Below, piece after piece: positions 46,401 through 58,482 of a stretch of 64,000 bases of DNA. The stretch is from contig NC_081338.1 in assembly GCF_022539665.2 (NCBI RefSeq), forward strand, positions 2,789,679 to 2,853,678, read 5' to 3'. A model generated the notes under the pieces. It was given only the letters and a program-made list of their open reading frames with translations. It was not told where the DNA came from and ran no database searches. A program made the position numbers and the translations under genes. The stretch's first letter is position 1, and every line of letters begins with the position of its first letter. This DNA is from Daphnia carinata. Taxonomy: Eukaryota > Arthropoda > Branchiopoda > Diplostraca > Daphniidae.

Positions 46401-47378
46401 AGTGCGGAACGTCGATGACGGGGGACGTCCCAGAAGCTTGGCTGGACATTGCACGGAAAATGAAAATCCCATTTGATGCTGAACGCAATTATCACCCCGA
46501 ATTTGATGGTTATCAACCGGGTGAGACTATAAAACAGGCCGACGTTGTCCTTTTAGGTTTTCCGCTTATGTACGTAACTGATCCTGTCGTGAGGCAAAAC
46601 GATTTGGATATTTACGAAAATGTCACAAGAGTCGATGGGCCGGCGATGACATGGTCCATGCATGCTATCGGCCATTTGGAAGCCGGTGACGAAGCAAGAA
46701 GTGCAGCTATGCTCAATCGTAGTTTTCAACCTTATCTTATCGAACCATTTAAAGTACATAAAACATTTGTTTTGAAATCAATTGTGTAAATTAATTTTAA
46801 ATCTTACTTAATGTCCAAGGTATGGAATGAAGCCCAGAATCATAAAGGTGCTTTCAACTTCATAACTGGAATGGGCGGATTTCTTCAGTCAATCCTATTT
46901 GGTTATGCCGGGTTGCGTTTAACCGTTGAAAAATTAACTGCAAATCCAATTTTGCCGCCAGGCATTACCAACTTTACCCTTCAAGGTGAATTTTAAAACA
47001 ATATTTTTCAAATAATACTTGCCCACTCACTTCTAGGAATCTTCTTTAGGGATGGATTATTTGGGCTGTTCATTTAACATTAACATCCAAGCAAGCACTG
47101 TGGACATCAACTGGATTAGCGGAAGCAGCTGTGATTCTTTGGACATTGTTCCTGATCAAGTCAAAGAAACGGAACTCAAAACTTATTCAACTGGGCGGAT
47201 AACATTTCCTCGAGGGCCATTCACGATCAAACGAAAAATTCCATCAAATTGTCCGCTCCCCGATGGGAACACTAACTTGAACTCCGCCGCGCCGTCTTCA
47301 AATTTGAACTGGAATTTTCTGTTGACTACTGTTGTAGCATCGAAGGCCTTGTTGACAAACCTTGTGTCATGGGAATAA
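43409..47378 (+). CDS. PGGHG: GH65 glucosidase, PGGHG/acid-trehalase-like, with signal peptide
   Basis: Fourteen exons join in phase to 783 residues: 43409-43527, 44357-44568, 44644-44760, 44819-45003, 45090-45189, 45247-45365, 45436-45805, 45871-45959, 46023-46113, 46172-46215, 46281-46324, 46387-46753, 46820-46985 and 47050-47378. The family removes glucose from glucosyl-galactosyl-hydroxylysine of collagen. Its signatures are clear: HSFWDTETWMFPP (Asp about 335), GYQGARFPWESG (Glu about 383, expected general acid), GVMPPDEDHPYVDNSVYTNV, HPEFDGYQPGETIKQADVVL, GPAMTWSMHAIG and NFITGMGGFLQ. The N-terminus MFLPIGLLLFVAIVSG is a signal peptide, unlike the cytosolic human enzyme, so secretion or lysosomal routing is likely. 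Intron 1 is 829 nt and the others are short. An AATAAA follows at 47394-47399. Confidence 0.9.
43528..44356 (+). other. First intron of the GH65 gene
   Basis: An 829-nt intron that is much longer than the others in this gene. It starts AG|GTAATT and ends ATGTAG|C. No exon or RNA gene is recognised within it. Confidence 0.6.
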
Positions 47379-47524
47379 TATAAAGAGATCGAAAATAAAC
47401 GTGGAGAAATTTGTTTTAAATGAACAAATGGCATCTTGTGTTTGACAAACTATCTACAACAATATTCAAGCAAAAACTTCAGTTGACCACAGGGCTACTA
47501 TTTGTTTCGCCACGGGCAACACTT

Positions 47525-49431
47525 TCAGTCGAATTTCTCTGGAGGTTTCGCGAATACTCCGTTGCCCGTAAACATAAACTGTTCTTCCAACATATACACC
47601 ACAATTTGAAGGATAGTAGGTTCTTTAATTGTAGTTTCGATTGGTTGCATTTCCGGCCTGGTCGGTAACTCATCCAGCTTTTTGGCTACAAGTTCTACCG
47701 GGTAAAGCACCAAGTGCAGTCCGTTGAAGATTTGTTCTTTTGTAAAACCTCTGGCAGTGACAAGTTCCATCACTTTCTTCATATTTTCTGATCCCAATTG
47801 CCTTGATTGTGGATGCGATCGTAACATTTCCCTAACGCTTTTGGAAGACTGTCCTGTGCGGTTGGCAAGATAGCGAAGTGCCTCATCTGACAATCGTAGT
47901 TGAGCTCTTTGTTGAATAAGAGCTGAAAAGCTGAAAATAAAATATTAGCATCATAAAAGATTTTACAGTTATTGCTTTTGCTGTTTTTCTTACTCTTTTG
48001 CTGAACAAGTGCAGGCGGTGAATGTAATTTGCCTTTTATCAATGGCCCGAAATGTCTTTACACGTAAGACAACGGTATCAACATCATCAAACAACTTGGT
48101 GAATCTGGGATGGTGCACAAACACACCCAATTCCGGATAAAGTTCCATTTGTCTTATTTTACCTTGTAAAACCAACGGATCTTGAACAAGCAAATTTCTA
48201 AGGTTATTTCGTATGCAAGCTGCGGGTACACCGAATCTTCGCAAGTTATCCACGTTAGAGTGTAAAGAAGAAAAATCAATTTGATACGCCACTTCAGGGA
48301 ATTCGAGAAGAAATTGACTAGCGCTTTGACCCAGAAAATCTTCCTTATACGTAAACACGAAAAGCTCTAGACTATCTGGATCGCATTGTAACAAGGAAGG
48401 ATTTTTCCACAACTGAAAATAAACGAAAAAAAAAATTTGAGTCAAAAGGTGCGCGATCGACTGTAAATTAGTTTATCAAAACTTTACGTTTTCTTGGTCA
48501 AAGCCAATCTTTGGTAAAACGCTGACAGTACGCATTAAGCGTCGTATGCTTAACGGTAGAGTTCTGATGCCTTCTTCCACCCATTTCAAAACTTTTGGGA
48601 AAGGTATTTTCCATTTTCGGGCTACGTAACTGGAAAATACCACATTTCTTACATGTGATATCGAACTACATGGGGTGGTGTGTTGTTCTAAAAGCTTTTC
48701 ATTTTTCAAGCGCCACGAGGGTTCAGAAACAAGATCCAACCACCGCCCTTGTATATCAACAGCGTGATCAACATTTGCGTAACTTTTGAACACGCCTATT
48801 GGTACGGCCATGAAGTTCTGACAACTGTTGACCAAAATTCAAGTAATTGGATGTTAAAAAATTTGATGTGTTTAAAACATTTACCTTGCAATTACATCTG
48901 CTGTGGCTCTTGTGGCACCACATTCTTGAAGGAACTGACAATTTCGTAGTACCACCGGAGGTGAAGACAGAAATAAATTTTTGCTTTCTTCACTTTGCCC
49001 AACTATTGGTTTCAAAGATCCAAGGCTTTCACTTATTTTTGTATAGTGAGCTAAAGGTTTTTGGGCTAAAGCCCTGTCTTTTTTAAGCAAATTTTTAGCT
49101 TTTGACATTTTGAAACCTACAAAACATAAAACAAGATAATCATTACTGTAACAGTTTCACTACACATTGCATCATTTAAATTTGTATTCACAGACTAGTT
49201 ATCATTACCAATCTATATACATGTATGATCATATGATTTAATGAATATGTATGATGATGCAAAGGCTAGCTTACCAAGGACATGATGAATAGTTTCAGCT
49301 TTCTGTTTCAGAGCAAAATGTGAATAAGGATCATCCTTGACGGTCTGTGAGACTCTAGCGATCCCTCTAGAGTAGTGCCTCAACACATTCAAAATCGGTC
49401 GTTCGAATAATAAGGGAACATTCATTCTCAT
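47525..49431 (-). CDS. Mitochondrial transcription termination factor (mTERF) family protein
   Basis: Five exons, 49431-49275, 49116-48885, 48824-48488, 48412-47994 and 47930-47525, join in phase to about 516 residues. The basic, Ser/Arg-containing start (MRMNVPLLFERPILNVLRHY) fits a mitochondrial targeting signal. The middle and C-terminal parts carry degenerate mTERF helical repeats of about 30 residues with the typical pattern of hydrophobics and Pro, such as FLLEFPEVAYQIDFSSLHSN, LVQDPLVL and MLRSHPQSRQLGSEN. The family binds mitochondrial DNA or RNA and acts in transcription or ribosome assembly. It most resembles the animal mTERF5/mTTF type, but I cannot fix the subfamily. Its stop lies 146 nt from the convergent GH65 gene. 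Confidence 0.8.
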
Positions 49432-50345
49432 TTAAAAATCAATTACAGAAGAAATGGATTATTTTATCACGATATTCTTAAGATTTTCTTCTTTTCGTAA
49501 CGAAGTATCAAACTGAATCAAAAGCAGACGACACTGAATTATTTTTTTTCCTAAACAAAACGCCATCTAGGGGTTTGATAAATAGTTATTTCTGAATGAA
49601 AAACCCATAGGGACTAAAGGCTAAATAACTCGTTGATCTTGAAAAGAGGTTCTGAGCCAAGTAGGACACTGGGTTCGACTCGATATGTGGCATTGAAACT
49701 GGCACATATATGTACCTTAAGCAATGCTAAAAAAGAAAAGCCTTTCAATATTTAAAATTACTGCCAAGAAATGATCGATTATTATGCATATTATAAAACG
49801 TTTTTATACGTTACTGTTACAGTATAATTATATTCATATAATTAAGCAACTCGCATTTCGATAGTCTCTTGGTGAGAGGTAATTCGATAGGGTTAGGTCT
49901 GATGTAGCATAAAAAAAAGTAGAACGGAACCGGCATGCCGGTGTTCGAAAAAAGAAAAGTAGTTCAACAGCATCTTTGTTAGTATCGAATATATATATAT
50001 ATGATATCTGTATTATCGTATTTATCCGCCAAAACATAGCTAACAACCCATAAAACGATGTTAGTGAATTCCTAGTGACACAACCATGAGTATATTTCTA
50101 AATAGCGGCAACAAGATGGGTAAGGCCCGACCGCAAACAGCTGGAAGAAAGTGCCGGTATTCCAGCCTTAATTGTTAAGCGTGACGAACGTCTACGTAAT
50201 AAGCCACGTTCTACTTCATCTCTAAGTTCCACACTAATCAAGGCTACATTACCCTGACGCATATTGTTCTATCACCAAGCGTCAGATGGTCTCATGTAAG
50301 TTTCTACATGACGAAAATACGAATTTTTCTTTTTCGGATCGTCAC
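49432..50345. other. Intergenic region between mTERF gene and malate synthase
   Basis: No supported coding region. This should contain the mTERF promoter and the malate synthase 3' UTR. A short TA repeat lies near 49990-50001. Confidence 0.5.
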
Positions 50346-52253
50346 TCACGGTTTTGAAAGCCGACAAGCATTTAAAAAGCACGAGTGGTTATTCAGGTAA
50401 GTTGTGATGAAGATGGGTGGGTCTCGGGCGGTCACCAGTTCTTTGAATATCTTGACCGCCAACATCAGGCGATCTTTTTCAACTTCGCCCATGGACACGG
50501 ACAATTGGTGACTAAACGAGTCGACTAGGTCGAAGACGAGCTGGCGGGAAACACGGGTGCCTTCAACGTCTTCCAGAGGGACCTGAACAACAATCTCTTG
50601 TTCCATAAAAACAAATTTGATTCGTCATGCCATCTGCCCTATTTTTATTACCCGGTGGAAAATCCACTGCCAAACTTGCGAGCGCGATATTTCAGCAGTT
50701 GCAGAGTCTTCAACTGCACCCCGGAATGTAAATGTTCCCGATTCTGAATTTTAATAAAAACCGGTTGCTTACATTAATTCGTTTAGCTGCAAAGTAGAGC
50801 ATCAGAAAGAACTTACGCCTCAGCCAGGCTTCAATGAAAAGCGTTGCAACAGCTATATTGTGTTCAAGGGCAGAAAGGCTAACCTGGCCAACAGGGACTT
50901 TGAGCAAATCAGCGGCGCTTTTCTTGAACGCTGGCAGCTTGATTTTCACTTGATTATCTCCTGGGCAGTGATCACTCCAAAGCTGCAAAAAAAACAATAA
51001 AACCAACCAACAAGCAATACGATAAAAAATGTATAAACAACACTTTAAAGTAATTGATAATATTCTGTGAAAAGACATTATAGGATCATGCAACGTACCT
51101 TATTAATATGGGGGACAAGTCCAAGGTCGTGAACCATAAAACCGTCTAATCCCAGACGAATTTCTTTGAGTTTACTTTCACAAACGCGTTTGATGACGTT
51201 TTCTTGGTTACTAGTATGATAAATAACATGAAATATAAGATTCAATGTCAAACAAATCGAAAAAAAAAATATTTTTTCCTATCAGAAACCTACTTTGAAA
51301 CATCGCCGTCTAAAACCAAAGCCGCCATGCCTCCGGTAGCCAAGGCTCCACGTTTATGGCACACCTTGATTAATAGTTTGATGTACGAAATCAAAAATAG
51401 CTGATCGATGTTAACATAACGGACTCGATCGGAAATCACAAACTCGGGGCGTCGACCTGTTAACGAAAAACAATAAACTAGTTCATATTTAGGTTCAGAA
51501 AAAACGACGTTTTTCTACCAAAAAGAGAAATTATGGACGCTGAGTAATCCCAAATGCCGCAATTCAAGCCGATACAATGATGACGTAATTCGTAAAGTAT
51601 AGACTCCATTTCAAATGTCGCCAAAATGTTCTCTATCAAGACGCAGCTTTTTACGGTGCCTGCGGCGAAAATTGCATCAGATATTGAATTGTTTAATATT
51701 TCAACGTTCAGAGTACACAGCATACCGAATTTCAATCCCAATTGATTTTCAGCCCACGTAAAGATTTGGTCCCATAGACGGGCTTCAAGAGCGCTTTCCA
51801 CTTTGGACAAGTAGAAAAAGGGGCCAGATTCGACTTCGGCCATGATTCGTCCGTTGTGGAACATGAGAACTCCAAAGTCCAGTAGAGGCCCGGGTATTTC
51901 ACGACCATTGATCTTCCAGGATGAAGTGCATAAGTGAATACGATGAGTTTGCAAGCTACGAGGCCAAATTTGCTTTGTTTACCATCACATTGTGCTCCAT
52001 CATGTTCCACGCTCGCGGCCGCAACATCATCACTGGTACTTTGTCCAAGGCGTGTGTTCCGGGTAATTGATTTCGAACAGCCAGGAAGACGTTGTAAAGG
52101 CCTTGAAGCTGATTTCGCCAGGACGGGCAATGGCCATCATCAAAGTCCACCTGAAAATTATTGGTTATAAAATTATGCACAAAGCCTTGCATTTTATATG
52201 ACTTTTGCTTTACAACTATTGACGCTTGCGATATTAAAGCGCTTCAATATTCT

Positions 52254-52290
<37 letters not shown>

Positions 52291-52905
52291 GTGACATTTT
52301 TACTGCACTAATATTACTTGGATGCCCTGAACGTTTGCATTCATGGCGGCCACCAAAAGATCCGTTCTGGCAGGGCTGATGTCACCGAGGTCCAACTTTC
52401 TGTTGACCAAGCGGCGCGGGATGGGATCAATCTTCCATCCCTTGGATTTGTTTGGTCTTCTGGAAACGAATTCCGGCATTTTACCGCTTTCCACGGCGCA
52501 GCGTCGCAAGACGCGCTGACGCAGCACCTGTTAGGAGAAAGTCAGTATACGAATTCGTACTACCACTAGCCTTCTGTAAACATTTCACAACCAGTTGAAG
52601 ATTCTTACCTCATCAGCCTTTTGATCAAATGTCTCCACCAGTTTCACCAAAAATTCTAAGCAATCTTCAGTGAAGAGAAGTGTGATTGCACTTTCTAATC
52701 CGCTGGGGGCTGGTGATATTTCAAAGGGCTTTTTACTTCCCTATTACACACACACATACACAACAATTCATAAAGAAAATGTGCTGTCTCATGAATTGCT
52801 GTGTAACCTCACCAAAAAATCAAATGGGATATTTCCTGGTTTCTTGGGTAGATGAGACAGGATAACCTTCAGCCGATCAGCTGAGCTAGCTGCATTGGTT
52901 CCCAT
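50346..52905 (-). CDS. Malate synthase (glyoxylate cycle), apparent frameshift in exon 10
   Basis: Eleven exons: 52905-52813, 52740-52609, 52527-52318, 52150-51983, 51912-51726, 51659-51519, 51456-51294, 51210-51099, 50982-50817, 50744-50652 and 50594-50346; about 570 residues if the frame were intact. The enzyme condenses glyoxylate with acetyl-CoA to make malate. Signatures are DFDDGHCPSWRNQLQGLYN, MMLRPRAWNMMEHNV (catalytic Arg), GPLLDFGVLMFHNG, ILATFEMESILYELR, GLNCGIWDY and GLDGFMVHDLGLVP. In exon 10 the family's VED(S/A)ATAEISRSQ(V/I)WQW motif is present, but one extra A after VEDSA (T3 tract at 50699-50701 on the plus strand) shifts the frame two residues past the catalytic Asp. The C-terminus (RLSKP) is not a standard peroxisomal signal. 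Either an assembly indel or a genuine lesion would explain this. Confidence 0.88.
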
Positions 52906-55900
52906 CTTCGACAATAAAAGGATTGTTCTGAAGGGAAATACCAATAGTAAAAATAATCAGCATCAATCATGATAAATTATTTCCTTCAGCATCGCGGGTC
53001 TTCCCTTCGTTACGAAACCGGAAAGGCAGAAATTTTCAAGGTCAGCAATAAAAAAACAAGGGCCCTCTTGAGTCTTTAACATATCGTTAGAAAATTTTAT
53101 CTGACGGCGCATTCATCACGTACGCAGCAACGATGGCAGGCTTAAAGACTGTGATCGAACGATGCGGAACGATAACCACCAAAGCTATTGTCAAATCCGT
53201 AAAACAAAGGAAGACGAACCCACTCTTTCTTTGTGTTTGTACCTGTTTTATTTTGTATGTGAAGAATCTTCAAATATTACGCGATTCAACAAGTGTCCAT
53301 TTCACTCAAATCGTCTGCTAGAAAACAACACCATCTCGTGTCAGAATATCTCTTTTTCAGAATTTCTTTTTTCTTGGACATTTTCCTTGGTCAGCTGTCG
53401 TCCAGTGCTACGTTTCTAACTTTCTAGTGGAACTAACTGGCACGGTTTCAATTCCATATAAATATAAACACCACAAAAAAAGAACGAAAGGAAATTTTTT
53501 TGGCCAAATGGGCAACCAGCACAGTGCTGACGAAGATGGGACAAAGTCCACAAGTACCACCAGTTCCGTTACAGTTTTCAAAAACAAAATATCAACACAA
53601 CTTATCATGAGGTTACACTACGTCCCACCACGTAGTACGAAACCGTATGACGTCACAAGAAACTAGGTCGATTTCTTTTGACCGCATGTTGACGTAGAAA
53701 CAAATCGGTATAGGATGAGGTGTATTACATCACGATTCGACATTCAATTCTTCGCCAAGAATTTTCGTTTCTAGGAGAAAACCGACAACTTTCTGAATAT
53801 GATACGTCGTTTGATGACGCCCATCAAGGTTGTATATTCATGAAATCTCCTCTAGACGACAAAATTGCCTTTTCGCTCAACGCTAGTGGCATTTTCTTTC
53901 CTAGATGGTTAATCAAATGTGACATTAAAAGGAACAGGGATTAAAAACAAAAAGAAAAAGCCAAATTTGAAAGGGGGTCGTCGTCGGGATTGAAAGTTAT
54001 AACAAACCAGTTATTAAACAATCAGAAAACGATATTTTCTTTCTTTATCGTAAAGTCGCATTGTTTGTGTATTTTGTGCCATAGAAAAAAAAAAAAAGCA
54101 AGTCGACCAGATCTCCAAACTGGAATGCTACGACGCACCACACAGGTTACGTCTCCACGACGCACTATGTCGGATGCTCGTCCCGAAAAAAAAAATATAT
54201 CGATAAGCTATCGTAAAGGTATATAAATAGATAACGAACGCTCACCGATGGCTCATTTATGAAAACAAGGTCAAGTCGCACGAGTTCAACGTACGATATT
54301 TGTGATGACAAATATCGAGAAAAACAAAAACAAAATATTGAATGACAAAGTATCTAAATGTTGTTTTTCACTAACCAATTGGCTTTAGAAGAATTGGGTG
54401 TTTGCTGACGAGCCCACAAAACATTTGGCTAAAATTTTGCGTCACAGCATGTCGAAATGGGCGCGGCAGTGAAAACGTCATTGCGTGAATGTCTGGTCTG
54501 AAAGAAAAGAGAATTTTTTTGGCGGTTTAATGAGCGACACACGCGTTCATTTTACGAAATCTGTTTTTTTTTTCAAGGCTCCACGATGGGTCTTTTGTTA
54601 CCTTGACGGTTCTCTCTTCGAAAAAAAAGAAGAAACTCATCGTTTTGTGTCGGCTGTTGCACACAAAGCGATTTAAAGGAGGGACCGGATATCTTATTGA
54701 TACTAGAAAAACGTTGCCCATATGAAAGAAATACAAAACCAGACATGAAAAAAAAAGAAAAAAAAAATCCCGTCTTTTTTCGGGTCCCGAAGGAAAGCGT
54801 GATTATAAATGTCAAGGTCATAAAGGGTTCTTTTTTTTTTAAAATTTTTTTTAGAATTCAACAGCAATTGTTGGAGGGGAAAGTTTTTTTTTTTTTTTTT
54901 TTCATTCGACAGCAGATGCGGGCATGAGTACTAAATGTCCTGCCGGCAGGTTCCTCCTGCCAATTGTGATTTGGCCGTTTGCCCAGTGGGACGGGAGAAT
55001 GTGTGTGTAAAACTATACAAGATTTCACTTTCGTCATCCAATGATCTCTCGTAGAATAGAGAGTGGGAGACACAACTACGTGTACTTTTTCAAATGCTCC
55101 GGTCAGGAAGATCCGGTAGGGTAAAAAAATGAGCACTTTTATTTTTCCCGCTTTTGCCATTATTGTCGGATAATGGGCACGGACGAGAGAGTCGTACACG
55201 CCCGAGAGTTTCCACACACGAGCTGGCCGAAAGTATCAAGGATGTGAAAGGGGACCTTGTCGGTTTTCTTTTTTTTTTCTAAGCAAAAATTGGTGTTTTG
55301 TGATACATGAAGTTAACGGTCAAGCACTGACGTCACATAGCCTCAAACCGGCTGTTTTCTAATTTGCGTGTCTATGAGTTTACTTCTTTTCGGGTCCATC
55401 TTACAAATGGCAGAGAACGTTGATTGGAAGAATAGTTTATAGAACAGATCCTGTCTGGTTGGAGGGGTCAATGCCGCACACTTCCTATAAGGATATGTAG
55501 ACCGGATCTAGCCGCAAGAAAACAGCAGAAACTCTCCTTTTGATTTGTCACGGCCGCAGCCGCGCGGCCGTGTTTCTGAATGACGTAAAGTGGCCATGGA
55601 AGGCCCCTTTCTTTTCGTAACACACAAAAGGAGTGGTACGAGAACAGGATTTAGGTATCCATTCCAGCTCATGGAACCGTTGTCTGATCTTTAGGTCAAT
55701 GGCAAGTCCGTTTTGAAGAGATTCTAAATTTGATTTCGTTTTTTTTTAACTGAACGCGTACGCAGAGACGAACGAACACGTACGGAGTAATCCAAGGACC
55801 TTTTAACCTTACAGGTGTTTCGAACAAAGATGGAATGCCCGCCAAAAAAAAAAAATCAATAAGGAAACTAGCCTATCATAAGACGAAATGGGTAACTTTG

Positions 55901-57776
55901 AATGCATAGCTTCAAGGTTTACGATGAGCTTTTAGTTGGATCGTTTGTTTACCCAGTTTCGTCTTCAAGGTGACATTTAAAAGGTTTCTGTTGACTGATG
56001 AGTGGGAAACAATAAATCAGGTGTGTGGGGACGAGACACAATTGGCTTGTTTTCTTGCCCAGGAAGAAGAGAGGTCGTAAACAAATCTCAGGTGAACGTG
56101 AAGGACAATTTACCTACGTGTAAGGGGTCAAAAGAAGAGGGGGGATGTATTGTCCAAGGTCGAAACCCTCTTCTTTCTTCGTAGAAATAAACAAGAGCTA
56201 GCCGCTCTTCAGATGTTCATTTGATGCTTATCAGATGTGCAATGAAAGAAAATTCGAACACAACCATTGGGGCACACGGGCCGATAGCAACGGAGACCAA
56301 AGTGAAAGTCGAGATTCACAAAAGAACTTTGTACCGTGTTCAGAAAAGGATGAACTTCCTTGCTGTATGCTGGTACACTCAAGTATCCTGACCCCTCCAC
56401 ATTCACCTTCCGGAGTTTTGTGCTGATCCTTCCTTTTCCCTTTTGATATGACCGTTTCATTTTCAGACAGTTTTTTTTCTTCAAAAGATAGCACACGTAG
56501 CACTCGCACCTTTGAACTATCGGTTGATATATTGGATGGTACCCTAAATAAAAAGGCCAGATTTCCGCTATCCTTTCCCCGTTAAGGAAAGAAAATGATT
56601 TTTTTTTTGTCCAATTTCGAAACAGATACCGTTGTTTCTTTTTAACCAGTCCATGTGTTTTTCATTAAGTAAAACACAACCATTTAAAAAATGAAATAAA
56701 AAGCAAGAATAAGAACCCTTTGAATATATATATTTATTATATAATTCTCATCGGGTTTCAATTTGTTTTTTTTTAGCTAGGCTAAATATGCTACAAGAAA
56801 TTGAAAAAAAGAATGGAAACTATGCAAAATCATCGTCACAAAGGGGGAGGGGGCCTGTATGTGCGCTATAACGTTGAAGCCATGAAATTGCGCAACAGCA
56901 CCAAATGAAATTTTGGTAAATATATATATATATAATTATTTTCAGCAGTGCTATATAAGTGAAATAAAAACATGGACAAGGCAAATATTTCGTTACTTCT
57001 TGTTGGTTTTTTTTTTTAATCTCTTCCCTCCCTCCCATCTCCCTACTCGAAAAATCTGGCCTATGACGTGATCCATCGACACGCGTGAGCAAATCAAAAT
57101 GACGTGGTGCGTCACCTTTTATTTTCGGAATTGAAGCCGAAGGTGCGCTAACACAACAAAAGAAAAATGAAGACAAAACATACTATTTTTGCTGTTTTCA
57201 AAATTTTTGGAAATAGTGGAGGGAGATTTCAAAGTTATTTAATTGTTCAGTTCTTTTCATAGATATATTTCCCCTCCGCCGGATGAATTGAAAAAAAAAA
57301 AAAACGCTTCGCAAACACTCGTACATTCATTCAATCTTTACCCACATTCTCTTAAGTCTCTTGCGGAACATTACTCGAATTCGGAATCGCGTCGCAAAAA
57401 ATAAACCAATGGACCAATATTTAATATTAAAAAAAAAGGAAGTTAAAGAAAAAAACATTGTTAAACACACACACACACACACACACGCTCACACACACGC
57501 ACTACTTTGGTTAATTTCCTCTCAGATTTTTTTGAATTCCCCTTTTTCCTAATATTGAAAAAATTGATAAAGAGTACACGAGAAAAAGAGAAAAGTTTTC
57601 TTTAAAGGGGGGGGAGGAGAGAGAGAGAGTAAGCGGAAATAATCATGTACATTTTTTTTTTTTGTCTTTTTTTCCTTTTTTTTTTATCTTTTTAATAATT
57701 GTTTGAGAAAGAGAGAGAGATGGAGAAACGCATTTTGGAAAACGCCGTCAAATTCGAAAAGGCAGACTACGGTTTA
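52906..57776. other. Long intergenic region
   Basis: About 4.9 kb in which no gene can be supported. Open frames are short and lack recognisable domains. Two plus-strand openings deserve mention: MAGLKTVIERCGTITTKAIV at 53133, divergent from malate synthase, and MGNQHSADEDG at 53509, which has an N-myristoylation-like start. Neither continues into a convincing exon chain. Homopolymer and CA/TA repeats occur near 54826-54902, 56920-56935 and 57464-57484. The end next to 57776 should include the Spot14-like 3' UTR. Confidence 0.45.
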
Positions 57777-58482
57777 TCAATCGGCACTTCCGATTTCGAC
57801 TTGGTAGCGGTGGGTGAGATAGTTGGCGGCATCGGCCATGTGTTCCAAACACTGGTGTAGACCGAGCAAGTGCCGGCGGAATTGATCGGCCATCCGCTCG
57901 ACGCACTCCTCACCGTCCGGTTCGCGTTCCGCTTCGACTCCGGAGTCTTCCGTGCTCTCGTGATCCATCAGACCCGACTCAGAGTCGCTATCGCTGTAAC
58001 TGGTTCCCGCACCAGATGACGATGACGACGAAGAAGATGAAGAAGATGATGACGATGAAGAAGACGAAGAAGACGATGACGCTGTTGAAGAGGAAGAAGA
58101 TGCCATCGACGTCATGGAATTGACAGACGGTCGTCGAACTTTACGTTGACTGTTGTTGTTGCTGCTTTGGTTGTTGATGTTGTCTGTGGCCGTACGGCTG
58201 CCCCAGATTAATTCGTTTTTCAATGAGTTGAGCATCGTGTAGAGACTGTGCAAATCGGCTGATTGCATGTCGCGGATCATGGACCGAGAGCGGCGAGGGA
58301 CGCGAGTGTCCAACTCCGGATCGCTGCCCACTGGAACATCCATCAGCTTACAGGGCACCATCACAGTTTCGTCCATATTGGCCACGGCTCGAGAAAACTT
58401 TTCCATCGCAAAGACGACGCTCTGTTGCGAGAATTCACTCGATGTATTGTCAAATGACATCGTCTTCCTCAAAGAAGAGTTC
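57777..58482 (-). CDS. MID1IP1: MID1IP1/Spot14-family protein, main coding exon
   Basis: From the ATG at 58460-58458 this exon gives 227 residues. The start region (FAMEKFSRAVANMDETVMVP followed by CKLMDVPVG) and the end (FRRHLLGLHQCLEHMADAAN, then LTHRYQVEIG) match the Spot14/MID1IP1 (THRSP) family. Family members regulate lipogenesis by promoting acetyl-CoA carboxylase polymerisation, and MID1IP1 also binds MID1 and microtubules. The middle holds a run of about 25 Ser residues encoded by mixed TCN/AGC-type codons, so it is a protein-level repeat rather than a simple DNA slippage tract, followed by acidic sequence. The exon has a 3' splice site (AAAACAG|G, 58483) just upstream, and codons between it and the ATG are open (RNSSLRKT), allowing N-terminal extension from upstream exons. 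Confidence 0.88.

Noticed and set aside
53720-53830. Possible exon after TTTCTAG near 53774 (EKTDNFLNMIRRLMTPIK)
   Set aside because: Splice-like edges exist but the donor (GTTGTA) is poor and no neighbouring exons join it.
54858-55217. Minus-strand frame of 119 codons
   Set aside because: No domain, ends in a poly-Lys run from an A/T tract, and has no splice context.
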